Shown: in pieces, positions 23,274-32,572 of the stretch
Position numbering within the stretch: the stretch's first letter is position 1
Layout: each line of letters starts with the position of its first letter
Assembly (NCBI RefSeq): GCF_004193775.1
Contig: NC_041016.1
Location: 44,999,522 to 45,063,521, forward strand
Reading direction: 5' to 3'
From: Glycine soja
Taxonomy: Eukaryota > Streptophyta > Magnoliopsida > Fabales > Fabaceae
DNA length: 64,000 nt
Program-made: the position numbers and the translations under genes
The notes under the pieces: model-generated
What the model saw: only the letters and a program-made list of their open reading frames with translations
What the model was told of the DNA's origin: nothing
The model's database searches: none

Positions 23274-24334
23274 CTCCTCCTTGACTTTGGAACTACAAAC
23301 TCCAAACTTTTGTCTCAAGTATTCAAATTTGGCTTTTGAAAGTGCCTTGGTCAGAATGTTAGCACTTTGATTCTCTGTTTTGCAGTACAGTAACTTCACT
23401 ACTCCTTCCCTTTGAACTTCTCTTAGAAGAAAAAGCTTTATCTTGAAGTGGTTAGTTTTGCCATGAAACACTGGATCATTAGCAATTGAGATTGCAGCCT
23501 GGTTTTCCACAAAAATTTGTGTGCTTTCTTCTTGTTTCATATGCAAATCTGTCATAATTTTCCTGATCCAAAGAGCTTGATTCACTGCAGCAACAACAAC
23601 TATATACTCTGCTTCTGTAGTTGATTGAGCTACAACTTCTTGCTTTTAGAACACCAAGAAAAGACTCCAAAACCAAAGGAAAAACAATAACCAGAGGTGT
23701 TTCTCATGTCATCAATACAACCTGCCCAGTCACTATCAGAATATCCATGGAGCTTAAAATTATGAGAATGAGAGTACATTATACCATTGTCTAAAGTGCC
23801 TTTAACATATCTAATAACTCGATTGGCAGCTTGAAGATGAACTTCACTAGCACAATGCATGAACCTTGAAAGTATACTTACTGCAAACAAAATGTCCGGT
23901 CTGGTTGCAGTAAGATATTTTAAGCAACCAATCAAGCTTCTGTAATGCATTTCGTCAACTTTATCAGCTCCATCATCCTTGCTAAATTTCTCCTTTTGGT
24001 TCATTGTAGATGTAGTGCTTTTGCAGTCCTCCATATGAAACTTCTTGAGTATTTCCCTTGCGTACTTCTTTTGGTGAATGCGGATTCCGTTATGATCTTG
24101 TTTCACCTCCATTCCCAAAAAGAAACTCATCAAGCCAAGATCTGTCATTTCAAATGCTTTAAACATTTCAGCTTTAAACTCTTTTATGAGTTTCTCATCA
24201 CTTCCTGTCACAAGTAAATCATCAACATAAACAACAATAATGATTAAATTTGCATCTACCAATTTCACATATAATGCAGCATCACTTGGACTTTTGACAA
24301 ATCCAAGATCTTGAAGATGATCATCTATCCTGTT
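23268..24334 (-). pseudogene. Copia reverse transcriptase (C-terminal half) and RNase H
   Basis: Begins at the nested-insertion point with YNRIDDHLQDLGF and contains the polymerase motif YVDDLLVTG (the catalytic YVDD), then SFFLGMEV, TRPDI, the RNase H start HGYSDSDWAG, and later STTEAEY and NILTKAL. RT copies element RNA into cDNA; RNase H removes the RNA strand. One base appears lost near 23648 (SKSKKL then stop, with the VAQSTTEAEY frame resuming), so RNase H is out of frame. The terminal stop lies in the 3' LTR. Domain assignment is secure. Confidence 0.93.
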
Positions 24335-24339
24335 GTACC
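24335..24339. repeat. Left target-site duplication (GTACC) of nested copia
   Basis: GTACC, repeated at 27372-27376 on the other side of the nested element. It falls within the conserved RAWY codons of the outer element's RT. Confidence 0.9.
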
Positions 24340-24797
24340 TGTTGGATCGAGTGGCCTCAGAATAATTAAGAAGGGGGGGTTGAATTAATTATTCCTAAAC
24401 CTTTACTAATTAAAAATTACTCTTTTAATGCTTTTACTAAATTGTTAAGAGAAAGAGGAGTAGAAGAGAAACTTAACAGAACGTAAAAGCGGAAATTAAA
24501 TGCACAGCGGAAAGTAAAAGAGTAGGGAAGAAGGAAACAAACACACAAGGATTTTTATACTGGTTCAGCACAAACCCGTGCCTACCTCCAGTCCCCAAGC
24601 AACCTGCGGTCCTTGGGATTTCTTTCAACCTTGTAAAAAACCTTTTACAAGCAAAGATCCACAAGGGATGTACCCTCCCTTGTTCTCTTTGAACCTAGTG
24701 GATGTACCCTCCACTAGAACTGATCCACAAGAGATGTACCCTCTCTTGTTCTTAGTCAAACCCAAGTAGATGTACCCTCTACTTGTACCACAAAGGA
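24340..24797 (-). repeat. 3' LTR remnant of nested copia
   Basis: Aligns with 25697-26154 and stops at the shared CTTGTACCACAAAGGA. It includes several GATGTACCCTC repeats (about 24666, 24703, 24735 and 24770) that also occur in the 5' LTR. Confidence 0.92.
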
Positions 24798-25668
24798 CTT
24801 GAGAATCATCTTGTGATTTTCTTCCATTATTGAAATTCTGACGCCTGTCAATTCTTCTTTTCTTGATGAATTTCTGAAATTTCTTAACAAAGAAAGAAAA
24901 ATCTTCTTCATCATCTGAATCTTCTTCTTTGTTTTCTTCCTGTATTGAAGATGAGGCTTTAAGGGCTATGCTTCTCTTCTTTTTGTCATTTTCTTCATTC
25001 TGATTGAGACGTTGAAGTTCCATCTCGTGTTCCTGCAATTTACCAAACAAAGTGGCAAAAGACATGGAAGATAGATCTTTGCTTTCAGAAATAGCAGTTA
25101 CCTTGGGTTGCCATTCCCTACTTAGACATCTTAATACTTTATTAATTAAATCTTCATTGGGAAAGATTTTTCCTAAGGATGCAAGATGGTTTACTATATG
25201 TGTAAATCTCTTTTGCAAACTATGGATATTTTCATTTGAGTTCATCCTAAATAACTCATATTCATGGGTAAGGGTATTTATTCTAGACCTTTTTACATCT
25301 GTGGTTCCTTCATGGGTTAACTGGAGAGTATCCCACATATCCTTGGCATTAGTACAATTTGACACTCTAAAGTACTCATCTATTCCTAGGGCTGAAGTGA
25401 TGATATTTTTGGCTTTGAGATCGTACTGGATTTTTCTCCTATCTTCTTTTGTCCACTGATCTCTTGGTTTTTGGGTTGAAGTACTTGTGCTTACATCTAC
25501 TATAGTGGGTATATGTGGTCCTAATTCTATTGCTTCCCATATATTTAGATCTATAGCTTCAATGAATATTTGCATGCAGGTTTTCCAATAATGGTAACCC
25601 TCACCATTGAAAATGGATGGTTTGTGAATAGAATTTCCTTCAGGAAACAAGGGATTTGAGGAGGCCAT
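24798..25668 (-). pseudogene. Truncated copia gag (UBN2 type)
   Basis: Capsid protein of the nested copia element. The start chosen is the ATG at 25668, giving MASSNPLFPEGN, just after the PBS; upstream codons of the open frame run through the PBS itself. Visible blocks: FNGEGYHYWKTCMQ near residue 20 (the gag N-terminus with W and Y conserved), AKDMWDTLQLTHEGT near 105, and LSREWQPKVTAISESKDL near 180, all typical of the UBN2/gag-polypeptide family. It has about 290 codons of gag, then runs into LTR sequence at 24797 before any CCHC zinc knuckle. No stop occurs inside the gag part. Confidence 0.9.
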
Positions 25669-25682
25669 GCTACAAGAAACCT

Positions 25683-25694
25683 GCTCTGATACCA
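25683..25694 (-). promoter_or_regulatory. PBS of nested copia
   Basis: Read on the minus strand, TGGTATCAGAGC, the perfect plant initiator-Met tRNA primer site, two bases from the 5' LTR end (25697). Confidence 0.96.
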
Positions 25695-25696
25695 CT

Positions 25697-27371
25697 TGTT
25701 GGATCGAGTGGCCTCAGAATAATTAAGAAGGGGAGGGTTGAATTAATTATTCCTAAACCTTTACTAATTAAAAATTACTCTTTTAAGGCTTTTACTAAAT
25801 TGTTAAGAGAAAGAGGAGTAGAAGAGAAACTTAACAGAAAGTAAAAGCAGAAATTAAATGCACAGTGGAAAGTAAAAGAGTAGGGAAGAAGGAAACAAAC
25901 ACACAAGGATTTTTATACTGGTTCAGCACAAACCCGTGCCTACCTCCAGTCCCCAAGCAACCTGCGGTCCTTGAGATTTCTTTCAACCTTGTAAAAATCC
26001 TTTTACAAGCAAAGATCCACAAGGGATGTACCCTCCCTTGTTCTCTTTGAACCTAGTGGATGTACCTTCCACTAGAACTGATCCACAAGAGATGTACCCT
26101 CTCTTGTTCTCAGTCAAACCCAAGTAGATGTACCCTCTACTTGTACCACAAAGGATGTACCCTCCAATGTGTTAAGACAAAGATCTCAGGCTGTTACACC
26201 TTTGATACTTTGTGAATGGGATACAAAAGAATTCTTTGGTGGTTAAACCTTTGAACGCTTTTGTATTAGGGAATGGAAAGAATCAAAAGAATTCTCAGAC
26301 TGTGTCGTTTTGAATTCTTTGACAAGGGAGAAGGGAGACGCAAAAGAATTCAGGCGGTTAGTCCTTCCTTCTTTTGGAAAAGGGAGAAGAGAGACACAAA
26401 AAGAATTCAGGCGATTAGTCCTTGGTGAATTCTTTTTGGCAAAGGGAGAAGAGAATGAAAAGGATGAATAGCACAAGTTTTCAAGGTTTAGAAAACCAGA
26501 AAACTTCAGAAAACTTGTGGTACAAAGAAGAAGAAGAAGTTCAAAGAGATTCAAGGCTTGTAAAGGATTGTAAGAGATTGTTAGAAAGACTTGGAATTCA
26601 TTTTTTCAAAATGCAAAACAAAGCCTTGCTTTTATAGACTCTTCATGTCTGGTCAAGAAAGCCATTCAGAAGAGTTATATCTTTTAGAAAAGCTTAAAAC
26701 CCATTTGAAAGAGTCAAAACCTTTTTGAAGAGTTACATCTTTAGATTTTTCAGAAACAAACACTGGTAATCAATTACCAAATATGTGTAATCGATTACAC
26801 AAAGCTTTTGAATGAAACAATGTGACTCTTCACATTTAAATTTGAATTTCAACGTTCAAGAGCACTGGTAATTGATTACCAAAACATTGTAATCGATTAC
26901 AACCTTTTGAAAATATTTGGAACGTTGTAAATTCAGTTTGAAAACATTTTCAAACTCATTTTGCTATCGGTAATCGATGACAACAATATAGTAATCGATT
27001 ACCAGAGAGAAAAAACTCTTTGGTAAAGGTTTTGTCAAAAACTCATGTGCTATTCAAAGTTTTGAAAAACTTTTTAATACTTATCTTGATTGAGTCTTTT
27101 CTTCATTCTTGAATCTTGATCTTGATTCTTGAGATCTTGAATCTCTTAAGTCTTGAATCTTGATTCTTGTTTGTAGGCTTTCATCTTGAGTCTTGAATTC
27201 TTCTTGATTCTTGAACTCTTTGACTTGTTCTAGATTTTCTTGAGATGGATGTTCTTTGATTCTCTTGAGCTTTTTGTTCATCACTTTTGTCATCATCTTT
27301 TGTTGTCATCATTGTTATCATCAAAACACCTTTGAATCATTGTTGATTCATCATGAAGCTTTGCTTCCACA
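25697..27371 (-). repeat. 5' LTR of nested copia (1675 bp)
   Basis: TGTGGAAGC...CCAACA on the minus strand. It contains GATGTACCCTC repeats (about 26030-26165), three palindrome pairs of GTAATCGATTAC type (26760-27005), and a CTTGAATCTTGATTCTTG-type low-complexity run (27085-27240). Small frames on either strand (e.g. 26243-26554) fall in repeats and are not taken as genes. Confidence 0.92.
26760..27005. repeat. Three pairs of GTAATCGATTAC palindromes
   Basis: GGTAATCAATTACC / GTAATCGATTACAC near 26766-26797, GGTAATTGATTACC / GTAATCGATTACAA near 26867-26902, and GGTAATCGATGACA / GTAATCGATTACCA near 26969-27003, spaced about 100 bp. They sit 370-610 bp from the LTR start, in the presumed U3 region. 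Confidence 0.85.
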
Positions 27372-27376
27372 GTACC
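27372..27376. repeat. Right target-site duplication (GTACC)
   Basis: Second copy of GTACC bordering the nested copia element; see 24335-24339. Confidence 0.9.
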
Positions 27377-27935
27377 AGGCCCTAGGAGCCTGTTTAAGAC
27401 CATATAATACCTTTTTCAACTTGTAAACTTCTTGCTCCTCTCCTTTGATTTGAAACCCCTCAGGTTGCTCTACATAAATCTCCTCCTGCAAGTAACCATT
27501 TAGAAAGGCAGATTTTACATCTAAATGATAAACTTTCGACCTTTTATATGCAGTCAAGGCAAGTAGCATTCTAATTGTATCAAGACATGCAACTGGAGCA
27601 AAGGTTTCTGAAAAATCCACTCCAAACACCTAAGCATAGCCTTTCACCACCAACCTGGCCTTGTATTTATTTACAGAACCATCTGGATTAAGTTTGGTTC
27701 TATAAACCCATTTTACCCCTATAGGTTGTTTGTGTTGAGGTCTGTCCACTAGCTCCCACGTGTCATTTTTTTCGATCATTTTCAACTCTTCCTTCATAGC
27801 ATTTATCCACTTGCCATCCTTTTCAGCTTCTTCAAATTCTGTAGGTTCTAGGACAACTACATTAGTCTTTTGATAAATCTCAGATAAAGATCTTGTACCT
27901 CTGACAGGAATGTCATCTACATCATCATCAAGGAA
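27377..27935 (-). pseudogene. Copia reverse transcriptase (N-terminal half)
   Basis: Minus-strand blocks: NAMKEELKMIEKNDTWELV, then [43 protein letters not shown] (first catalytic Asp) and [10 protein letters not shown], the canonical RVT_2 order. A stop precedes [10 protein letters not shown] (about 27630, read TAG), and another lies at the integrase side near 27933. The reading frame is interrupted after the RAWY region by the nested element and resumes at 24334. Confidence 0.92.
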
Positions 27936-28720
27936 CTATGGGATTTCTGGCAGCTGCTTCCTTATTGGCTCATCCCAACTCCATTGTTGATCTTCCATAA
28001 ATTTGACATCTCTACTCACTAGAATTTTCCCATTCTGAGGTTGGAAAATTCTGTAAGCTTTGGAGGTGTTGCTGTATCCAATGAAAACTCCGAGTTCTGC
28101 CTTTTTATCAAGTTTGTCCCTTTTAACCTGTGGAACATAAGAGAAACAAACACAACCACAGATTTTTAGATTTTGTAAATCTGGTTTGTAACCAAACCAA
28201 CCTTCAAATGGAGTTTTTTTGTGCAGAACTCTTGTAGGTAGTCTATTCAGCAAAAATACTACAGTGTTTGCAGCCTCCGCCTATAGCTCCTTTGGCAACT
28301 CCTTTTCATGCAGCATACACCTTGTCATCTCCATGATACTTCTATTTTTTCTCTCACTCACACCATTTTGTTGTGGGGTGTAAGGTACGGTGAATTGGTG
28401 CTCAATGCCAACTTCTTCACAAAATTTATCAAAAACATCATTTATGTATTCCTTCCCATTGTCAGACCTTATTGGTTGCAACTTGCAATCACTTTGATTC
28501 TCCACCAATTCATTTAAAGATGATACTCTCTGAGGTCCCCCAACATCTGTGTGAACTAATTGCAGCTTTTGAGTTGCTCTCCAAGTTAATTGAGGAAATG
28601 GTTTTCTGACTAGCTTACCATATTGGCAAGCCACGCAATCGGCTAACTTGTCTTCAAGCATTGACACACCTTTCACCAAGCATGTTTTTGCATGTATAAA
28701 AGTCCAGCAAGATGGAAGTG
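27936..28720 (-). pseudogene. Copia integrase, deleted
   Basis: Retains the zinc-binding end CVACQYGK, the first catalytic Asp in HTDVGGP, the second in SDNGKEY and the Glu in NGVSERKNR, then NRLPTRVLHKKTPFEGWFGYKP and CVCFSYVP of the C-terminal part. Between VSSLN and ELVENQSD about 30-40 residues normally present (the FIDDY.R region) are missing. A stop follows ELPKEL near 28281. Integrase would insert the cDNA; this copy cannot. Confidence 0.9.
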
Positions 28721-30088
28721 TCCGAGACTTTTGTGCCATAGTTCAACATTGGTGGTCATGCTTGAAAAAGCTATTTGCTTCTCCTCCATTAGATTTAGAG
28801 CATAGCTTTTAGCCCTCATTTTCACCCTGAATACGTCTTTTCCATTTGCATCTTTGATCAAGCACCAATTTTCTTCAAATATAACTTTGAATCCTTTCTC
28901 TACAAGCTGAGCAACACGAAGTATATTTTGATCAATGTCCGGCACATATAAGACATCAGAGATATATTTCAAACCTGTCAAGCTTTCAATAGAAACAGTC
29001 CCTTTTCCCTTGACTGAGATGAAATCACCATTTCCAATTTTTACTTTGGAAACAATGGTTTTGTCAAGTTCTTTAAAGAGGTTTAGGTCATTGGTCATAT
29101 GATATGTGCAGCCGCTGTCTATTAACCATGAATCACTGGAACTATTTCTTGAGGCAAAACATGTTGCGACAAATAGTTGCTCATCTTCTCGTTCCTCCGT
29201 AACCACCATTGCTTCCTCTGATTTGGACTTGCATATTCGCTCTACATGTCCCATATTGCCACACTTTCTGCACTTGACATCTGGCCTCCACCAACATTTT
29301 CTTTCAAGATGATTTGTCTTTTTGCAATGCGGACAATGAGGAAAGGTCTCACCTTGCTGCTTGTTGGAGCCTTCTGGTTTTTTGTTCCTGCATTTGTCGT
29401 TCTTCTTGTCTTTGCCACCTCTTGAATTTTGTGCTTTCGTATGAAACGCACCTTGTACCACCTCCTCCTGTGTCACCATTCTTCTCTGCTCCTGGGCTTG
29501 TAGAGCATTTATGAGTTCTCCCAAGGTGATGGTTGATAGGCCTTTAGAATCCTCCAATGCTGATATCTTCGATTCATACTTCTCGGGTATAGCGACCAGG
29601 ATTTTTTGCACTATTCTTTCATCAAGAAAGTCCTTCCCAAGAAGCCTCACTCTATTTGCTATGCCTAACGGTCGGTCAGCGTAGCCTTTAATTGTTTCAG
29701 TCTCTTTCATGCTCTGCATCTCGAATTCTGTGCCCAACTTGAGTACTTGCATGCCTTTAGTTCTTTCACAGCCTTGATATTCTGATCTGAGATAATCCCA
29801 AATCTGTTTGGCAGACTTGAAGTTCATAATTCTTGTAAAAATAATTTTTGACACAGCAGAGAAAAGGCAATTTTTAGCCTTAGCCTTTTTGGTCTTCCTT
29901 TCTCTGTGATTCTTCATCTGAGGCACTGTTGGATCTAAAGGTAGTTCAGGAACATCATAGTTTTCTTCAACTGCCTCCCAAAGATCCAAAGCTTCAAGAT
30001 GAGCAGTCATCCTTGCAGCCCATAATTGGTACTCCTCACCATCAAAAATTGGTGGTGAACCTGCTGTGTATGATGTTTCTCCCTCCAT
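28673..30088 (-). pseudogene. Copia gag-protease
   Basis: ATG at 30088 (MEGETSYTAG). Order: gag N-terminus IFDGEEYQLWAARM; UBN2 core IWDYLRSEYQG and ILVAIPEKYESKISALED; two zinc knuckles (CPHCKKTNHLERKC and CRKCGNMGHVERIC, residues about 240-275); aspartic protease WLIDSGCTYHMTND near residue 310; and pre-integrase [14 protein letters not shown]. The 472-codon frame has no internal stop but shifts near 28690, just after the pre-integrase domain, so integrase lies in another frame. Gag forms the particle; the protease (DSG active site) cuts the polyprotein. Confidence 0.94.
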
Positions 30089-30121
30089 TGTGATTTCTCT
30101 CAACTCACAGATCCCTTAATG

Positions 30122-30143
30122 ATAAGAGCTCTAGATACCTATT
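30122..30143 (-). promoter_or_regulatory. Degenerate PBS of outer copia
   Basis: Read on the minus strand, AGGTATCTAGAGC lies close to the 5' LTR end: the initiator-Met PBS with one inserted base and one change. Confidence 0.6.
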
Positions 30144-30439
30144 TGTTGTTTTTTTTAATAACAGCAGGCAGAAATATTAAAGAATGAAAGGGAGCATAAA
30201 GTAAGAAATTGAGACTGCAAAGGCTTGTTTTATTCTGATATGAAGCAACGTATTTAAAATCATGGAAAAGATAGTAACTGCTAACAAAAAGATAACACCA
30301 CTAACAGATCATGACTAGAGAATAGGATCAAAACTGCTTTATCCTATCAGTCAACATGACTTTTATTTTTCCTAAAAAATAGCAAAAGAATCTTATCTAC
30401 TATAGTTTGTTAGACAGTTTCAACAGTCACATCTTAACA
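30144..30439 (-). repeat. 5' LTR of outer copia
   Basis: 296 bp, TGTTAAGATGTGACTG... on the minus strand. It pairs with 22980-23273; visible differences include a 4-bp indel near 30312 and a few substitutions. Flanked by ATTCT at 30440-30444. Confidence 0.92.
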
Positions 30440-31351
30440 ATTCTAAACAAAATTGCGATAAACTCATCCCTTACATCTAAGTGGACTCCCGTGTGTAGTC
30501 CAACAGTAGTAGTGGCATCTCTAGTTGTTTCTTAAGTTTCCTCAAACTTTTGCTTTGGTTATTCTGCTAGGGTTTTCAAGCATTAGAGAGTAGTAGAAGG
30601 GATTTGAGCCTCCATTTCTCTATCTCTATGCGAGGGACGTTTCTCTCTCCACATACAATTTTGACTAATCCCAATGATGGAGATATGCGCAAATGAATTC
30701 TGAACACGGTGTTCGAATATTTTGACGATCCAACGGTTAACAAGTACGGAATCAAATTTTTGCTAAGATAGATTTTGGTATATGTAGGAAAAAGATAGCT
30801 ACATGTGAGGGAAGTTTCTCTTACCAAAGATATTATTTCACAAATCCCAATTTTAGGGATGTGCATAAATAAGCTTCGAATTGGGTGTTCCAATTTCACA
30901 ATGATCAAACGGTTATCAAATTTGGAATCATAGTTTTACTAAGACATGTTTGAGTGTTCGGGAAAAAGACAGGGTTTTGAAAGGGGGGAAGGAAATACGA
31001 ATTTGAGAGCATGATAGAGCGTAAAGACATATGGTAAATGTAAAACTGACCTAGTATATCTCTATTTAGAACTATTATACTCTCAACCTATTATTTACTC
31101 TATTTTTCTTTATTTTATTATTTTATAAAAATAAACTATATTTCACTCCCAATCAAATGAATAAATAAAATATTCATTTTATTTTATAAGAACATATAAT
31201 TATTTTATTTACCTTAAAATCATTATTTTAATTAATAAAATTATTTTTTCTTATTTATTTAATTACGATAATCTCATTATTTTCCTAAAACTCTATTTAT
31301 TTTTTAATAGAGTCTTTTTTAATTTATATTACGCAAAAATTGGGTGTTACA

Positions 31352-32572
31352 CAAGATGTATATGGTGGTAATTTTTCCTTGGTGTGAAGCCTCGATCATA
31401 TCTTTAGGAAAAACATTGTACTTACAAAATGGATTCTCAATATTTGAAGAAAGCATAAAGACCACCTCTATGATAAGACCAACTTAATCATTGAGAACAA
31501 AGGCTCAAGATTCTACAATATAGTCTAAGCTTTTGTTTTTGCTATGTAAACACAACTTAGATCAACTACAAAGGCTAACTAGTTATGTGCTAAAAAAACA
31601 AACTCTTCTCAACCTTGCATTTTGTAATGGAATAAAACATATTAAAATCTGCAATGGTAAAGAAAAAGTTACCTTCAATACTATAATAGAAGAAAGGAGG
31701 TCATCATGGTAATTGTGGTAAAGTAGTGGTGTTTCTACTCTTATTTCTTAGCATAGGAAGCCATTCCATTCATGAGACCATTTGTGTATTTCGAGTAATA
31801 TTTTCAAATTCAGAAAAACAATTAACTAAACATTCTTTACCTTGGTTGGGTTTAGAAATCATGTTTTCTTATAATGTTTTGTTGTGTTATGCATTACCAT
31901 GCATGTTTCTCCTTCTCTTTGACACATATAGATGTATGATACTAATGATGAGATTCAAAATGACTTGACTTGAATGGCTTAAGCACTATTTTCTATTATA
32001 TTATTTTTTTAGTTGTACACTACATTATAAGAGTAGTATAAATTATCTTTTCAATCAAATAGATTGCATCAGTTGATCTAAGTTTAGTAAATATGGTGTG
32101 CACAAGCATGTAAAAGCTTGGAGATGCAATAGTGCTAAGGTTTCTGGTTTTAGTTACTCCATATTGTCGACAATTAACTTGGGGTCCTGTCTTTATGATA
32201 TTTAAGTTTAATGTGCCAACCTGTTTCAATTAACTTAGGCATGAAACAACACTAGCAATAATAACACAATTTTAGTAAAAGGCTATGTCAGTTTTTAAGA
32301 GTGTTACTTTGTTACTATGAAAAATGTTGTCTTTGGGCGCAGTGATGCCCACACACTACTTAGAAACCAAATATCAATAAATGAGGCATGGAACGCCACT
32401 AGAAATAACACAGTGTTGGCAAAAGACCAACTCAGTTTTAATTATTGTTGTTCTTTTAAAGGGAGGTCAAATGGCAGATGCACAAAAAATAATAAATTTA
32501 AATGTCTTTTATTTAATAATTATTTAATTTTTAGAAAAATTATTTCAAATCAAATATATAATGTATGAAATT
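31352..32572 (-). repeat. Inverted copy of the repeat arm
   Basis: Begins CAAGATGTATATGGTGGTAA and is the reverse of plus-arm DNA: the GTCGACAATTAACTTGGGG anchor near 32165, and near 32305-32570 the reverse of 8100-8350. At about 32572 the sequence changes abruptly to plus orientation (ACTTAGTTGGCCTTCAGCC, as at about 8523). Confidence 0.7.

Larger units (their letters stand above)
24340..27371 (-). mobile_element. Nested Ty1/copia-type element, internally deleted
   Basis: Bounded by TGTTGG...TTCCACA and by GTACC on both sides. 5' LTR 25697-27371 (1675 bp), PBS 25683-25694, truncated gag to about 24798, then directly the last 458 bp of a second LTR (24340-24797). Everything from mid-gag through pol and most of the 3' LTR is missing, so the 3032-bp element is non-autonomous. 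The two LTR parts differ at about nine of 458 positions by eye, implying a fairly recent insertion. It splits the outer element's RT. Confidence 0.93.
22980..30439 (-). mobile_element. Ty1/copia retrotransposon (outer element)
   Basis: A complete element on the minus strand: LTRs 30144-30439 (5') and 22980-23273 (3'), TSD ATTCT at 22975-22979 and 30440-30444, gag at the right, and reverse transcriptase-RNase H at the left. The gag, protease, integrase, RT, RNase H order is that of copia. Without the nested insertion (24340-27371 plus 5 bp) it is about 4.4 kb. The LTRs differ at roughly ten sites in 295 bp by eye. Non-functional: frameshifts near 28690 and 23648, stops, and an integrase deletion. 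The paralogous LTR-A at 45661-47012 has the empty site (ATTCT at 46438-46442). Confidence 0.93.
22142..31351 (-). mobile_element. LTR-A copy split by the copia insertion
   Basis: Plus-strand start TGTGACATCC and end GGGTGTTACA, i.e. an LTR-A reading leftwards. Removing 22980-30439 and one copy of ATTCT leaves about 1.75 kb that aligns with the solo LTR in reverse and with the uninterrupted copy at 45661-47012. Confidence 0.8.

Noticed and set aside
25052..25459. 135-codon plus-strand frame
   Set aside because: Exact antisense of the copia gag frame; a shadow.
26760..27005. Possible CRISPR-like or operator array from regularly spaced palindromes
   Set aside because: Plant nuclear LTR context, variable spacers that are LTR sequence, only three pairs; kept only as an LTR motif.
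27085..27240. CTTGAATCTTGATTCTTG run as a coding coiled coil on the minus strand (27081-27296)
   Set aside because: Low-complexity tandem words within the LTR; the frame is a by-product.
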